The translations under genes were made by a program, and so were the position numbers. 51,701 nt of DNA from Chitinophagaceae bacterium (lineage in GTDB: Bacteria; Bacteroidota; Bacteroidia; Chitinophagales; Chitinophagaceae). The stretch is taken from the NCBI GenBank assembly GCA_025449645.1, contig JANWIY010000125.1, positions 1 to 51,701 of the forward strand, read 5' to 3'. Of this stretch, positions 50,514 to 51,701 are shown in pieces (position 1 is the stretch's first letter; the number at the start of each line of letters is the position of its first letter). Below the pieces are notes generated by a model, which saw nothing but the letters and a program-made list of their open reading frames with translations, was not told where the DNA came from and did no database searches.

Positions 50514-50948
50514 ATGATCAAATTGCAAGTCATCGGAAATCTCGGAAAAGATTGTGTGACCAATCTTGTGAATGGTAAAAATGTGATCAATTTCAATGTG
50601 GCACATACGGAAAAGTTCCGCGATGCGCAGGGAAATCAAAAGGAAAAAACGGTGTGGGTGGATTGTGCGTATTGGACAGACAAAACCGCCATTGCTCCTT
50701 ATCTGAAAAAAGGAACGCAGGTGTATGCAGAAGGCTCACCTGATTTGCGTACCTACCAGAAAACGGATGGAACGCAGGGTGTTTCTTTAACACTGCGTGT
50801 ACAGAGTGTTCAATTGCTCGGCAGCCGGAATACGAATGATAGTGCTGGTTACGGAAACGAAACCCATGGCCAGACTTCCGCCGGAAGTATGTCAGGCATT
50901 CCTTCTCCGGGCGAGATCTCTGCCCCGGTTGACGATCTGCCATTCTAA
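50514..50948 (+). CDS. ssb: Single-stranded DNA-binding protein
   Basis: A 144-residue SSB. The OB-fold spans about residues 1-105 (IKLQVIGNLGKDCVTN at the start; KTVWVDCAYWTDK and KKGTQVYAEGSPDLRTYQ further on). A flexible Gly/Ser/Asn-rich linker (about 108-135) leads to the acidic tip VDDLPF, which binds partner proteins of replication and repair. It is shorter than the main SSB of many bacteria, but within the family range. A strong terminator follows. Confidence 0.95.
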   Translation: MIKLQVIGNLGKDCVTNLVNGKNVINFNVAHTEKFRDAQGNQKEKTVWVDCAYWTDKTAIAPYLKKGTQVYAEGSPDLRTYQKTDGTQGVSLTLRVQSVQLLGSRNTNDSAGYGNETHGQTSAGSMSGIPSPGEISAPVDDLPF

Positions 50949-50960
50949 GCTTTCCGATAA

Positions 50961-50993
50961 AAAAATGCTCTCATAAAGAATGGGAGCATTTTT
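50961..50993 (+). terminator. Intrinsic terminator of ssb
   Basis: A 13-bp stem with one G-T pair (AAAAATGCTCTCA with its partner), a 7-nt loop and a T-run, 12 bp after the ssb stop. Confidence 0.85.
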
Positions 50994-51038
50994 TATTCTC
51001 CTTATCCTGGATTCATTTAAAATTTTAAAACATCAAAT

Positions 51039-51701
51039 ATGAAAGGATCTTCTTCCCGTCGCCGTTTCCTTCAGCAGATGAGCGGCACGGCGCTGGCAAT
51101 GGCTGCTGCCAATTCTTCACTCGCAATTGCTGACCAATGGCAAAATCGTGTGGACAGCTATTCCCGTGAGATTTCGGCTAACGATAAAATCCGGATTGGC
51201 GTCATCGGCATTGGTATCCAGGGTAACAATGATCTGGAAGCAGCGTTGAAAGTACCCGGAACCGAAATGGTTGCAGCATGCGACCTGTATGACGGAAGAT
51301 TGGAACGGGCTAAGGAAGTGTATGGCAAAAATATTTTTGTAACGAGGGATTACAGGGAACTTTTGCATAAGAAGGATATTGATGCTGTGATTATAGCTAC
51401 GAGCGATCATTGGCATTCCCGGATTTCCATCGATGCGCTGCAGAGCGGAAAAGGAGTTTATTGTGAAAAACCGATGGTTCACAAGATCAGTCAGGGTCAT
51501 GATGTAATCGATGCATGGAAAAAAAGTAAGAAGACTATGCAGGTGGGGAGTCAGCGCGTGAGCAGTATTGCTACGATAAAAGCTCAGGAAGCTTTTCGTT
51601 CCGGAGTTATCGGGCAGTTGTCCTGCGTTGAAGCAAATTTTGACCGTCAAAGTGCCTTGGGTGCATGGGAGTATACCATGCCAACGGATGGTTCCCCCGA
51701 A
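51039..51701 (+). CDS. Tat-exported Gfo/Idh/MocA-family oxidoreductase, N-terminal part
   Basis: The frame runs off the end of the window with no stop after 221 codons. The N terminus has a twin-arginine signal (SSRRRFLQQMSG followed by an Ala-rich hydrophobic run), then the NAD(P)-binding Rossmann motif IRIGVIGIGIQGN near 50 (GxGxxG variant). The ATSDHWHSRISIDAL and YCEKPMVHK motifs follow, the latter being the family EKP motif. Members reduce or oxidise sugars and related compounds; exported ones in Bacteroidota often act on glycans in the periplasm. The specific substrate is unknown. Confidence 0.9.
   Translation, partial: MKGSSSRRRFLQQMSGTALAMAAANSSLAIADQWQNRVDSYSREISANDKIRIGVIGIGIQGNNDLEAALKVPGTEMVAACDLYDGRLERAKEVYGKNIFVTRDYRELLHKKDIDAVIIATSDHWHSRISIDALQSGKGVYCEKPMVHKISQGHDVIDAWKKSKKTMQVGSQRVSSIATIKAQEAFRSGVIGQLSCVEANFDRQSALGAWEYTMPTDGSPE

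Noticed and set aside
1-51701. tRNA or rRNA genes
   Set aside because: No cloverleaf-like or rRNA-like sequence was recognised in any intergenic region; a tRNAscan or Rfam run would settle this.

Overview
The window reads as a chromosomal segment of a Bacteroidota bacterium, probably on the Chitinophagales/Sphingobacteriales side (inference). The reasons are a secreted protein with a type IX secretion (T9SS type A) C-terminal domain, start codons mostly without Shine-Dalgarno sequences, several perfect TAnnTTTG boxes (the Bacteroidota -7 promoter element) just upstream of genes, a mitochondrial-type citrate synthase, a malic enzyme-phosphotransacetylase fusion, a PurS subunit, and tripartite ABC exporters with FtsX/MacB-type permeases. 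Gene content is mostly housekeeping. No tRNA, rRNA, CRISPR array, prophage or transposase gene was found.

Layout. 1-6705: a co-directional run of deoC (3' end only), a SPOR-domain protein, an M20 amidohydrolase, maeB, mlaE-mlaF lipid transport and sucD, closed by a bidirectional terminator. 6783-9077: a 44-residue secreted polyhistidine peptide, an FAD oxidoreductase and an MtfA-like metallopeptidase. 9343-16913: aspS, fabI, a DUF2795 protein, a lolD-like ATPase, a gatC/ATPase/cobalamin adenosyltransferase operon, trpS and a deoxynucleoside kinase. 17148-24045: pckA, aminopeptidase P, pssA-purS, rsmI and an M1 peptidase. 24063-34218: an orphan NarL-type regulator, a GntP permease, rsmG with a glycosyltransferase, tgt, a second M1 peptidase, lptG and citrate synthase. 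34414-37272: metZ, an OsmC protein and metX. 37362-45464: an exporter locus (TolC, two ATPases, an internally shortened FtsX permease, an HlyD adaptor) divergent from an NtrC-type regulator and histidine kinase pair. 45504-51701: a class-I glutamine amidotransferase, the T9SS protein, a possible PNPOx-like protein, a second OsmC protein, mnmA, ssb and the 5' part of a Tat-exported Gfo/Idh/MocA oxidoreductase.

Functional themes are central carbon metabolism (malic enzyme, PEP carboxykinase, citrate synthase, succinyl-CoA synthetase), methionine synthesis through acylhomoserine (metX, metZ), tRNA charging and modification (aspS, trpS, gatC, tgt, mnmA), and the cell envelope (mlaEF, lptG, lolD, pssA, T9SS, exporter).

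The most unusual content is intergenic. Fourteen long elements are built from degenerate 7-bp or 8-bp units; thirteen are inverted-repeat hairpins and one is a mismatched chimera. They sit in gene borders, convergent, co-directional and divergent alike, and their arms often start exactly on a stop codon. Four of the TTGAYGG-type copies have a loop of exactly 28 nt with shared invariant columns, so they are dispersed copies of one ancestral element and not independent slippage products. Other points of interest are the polyhistidine micropeptide and the in-frame shortened permease.
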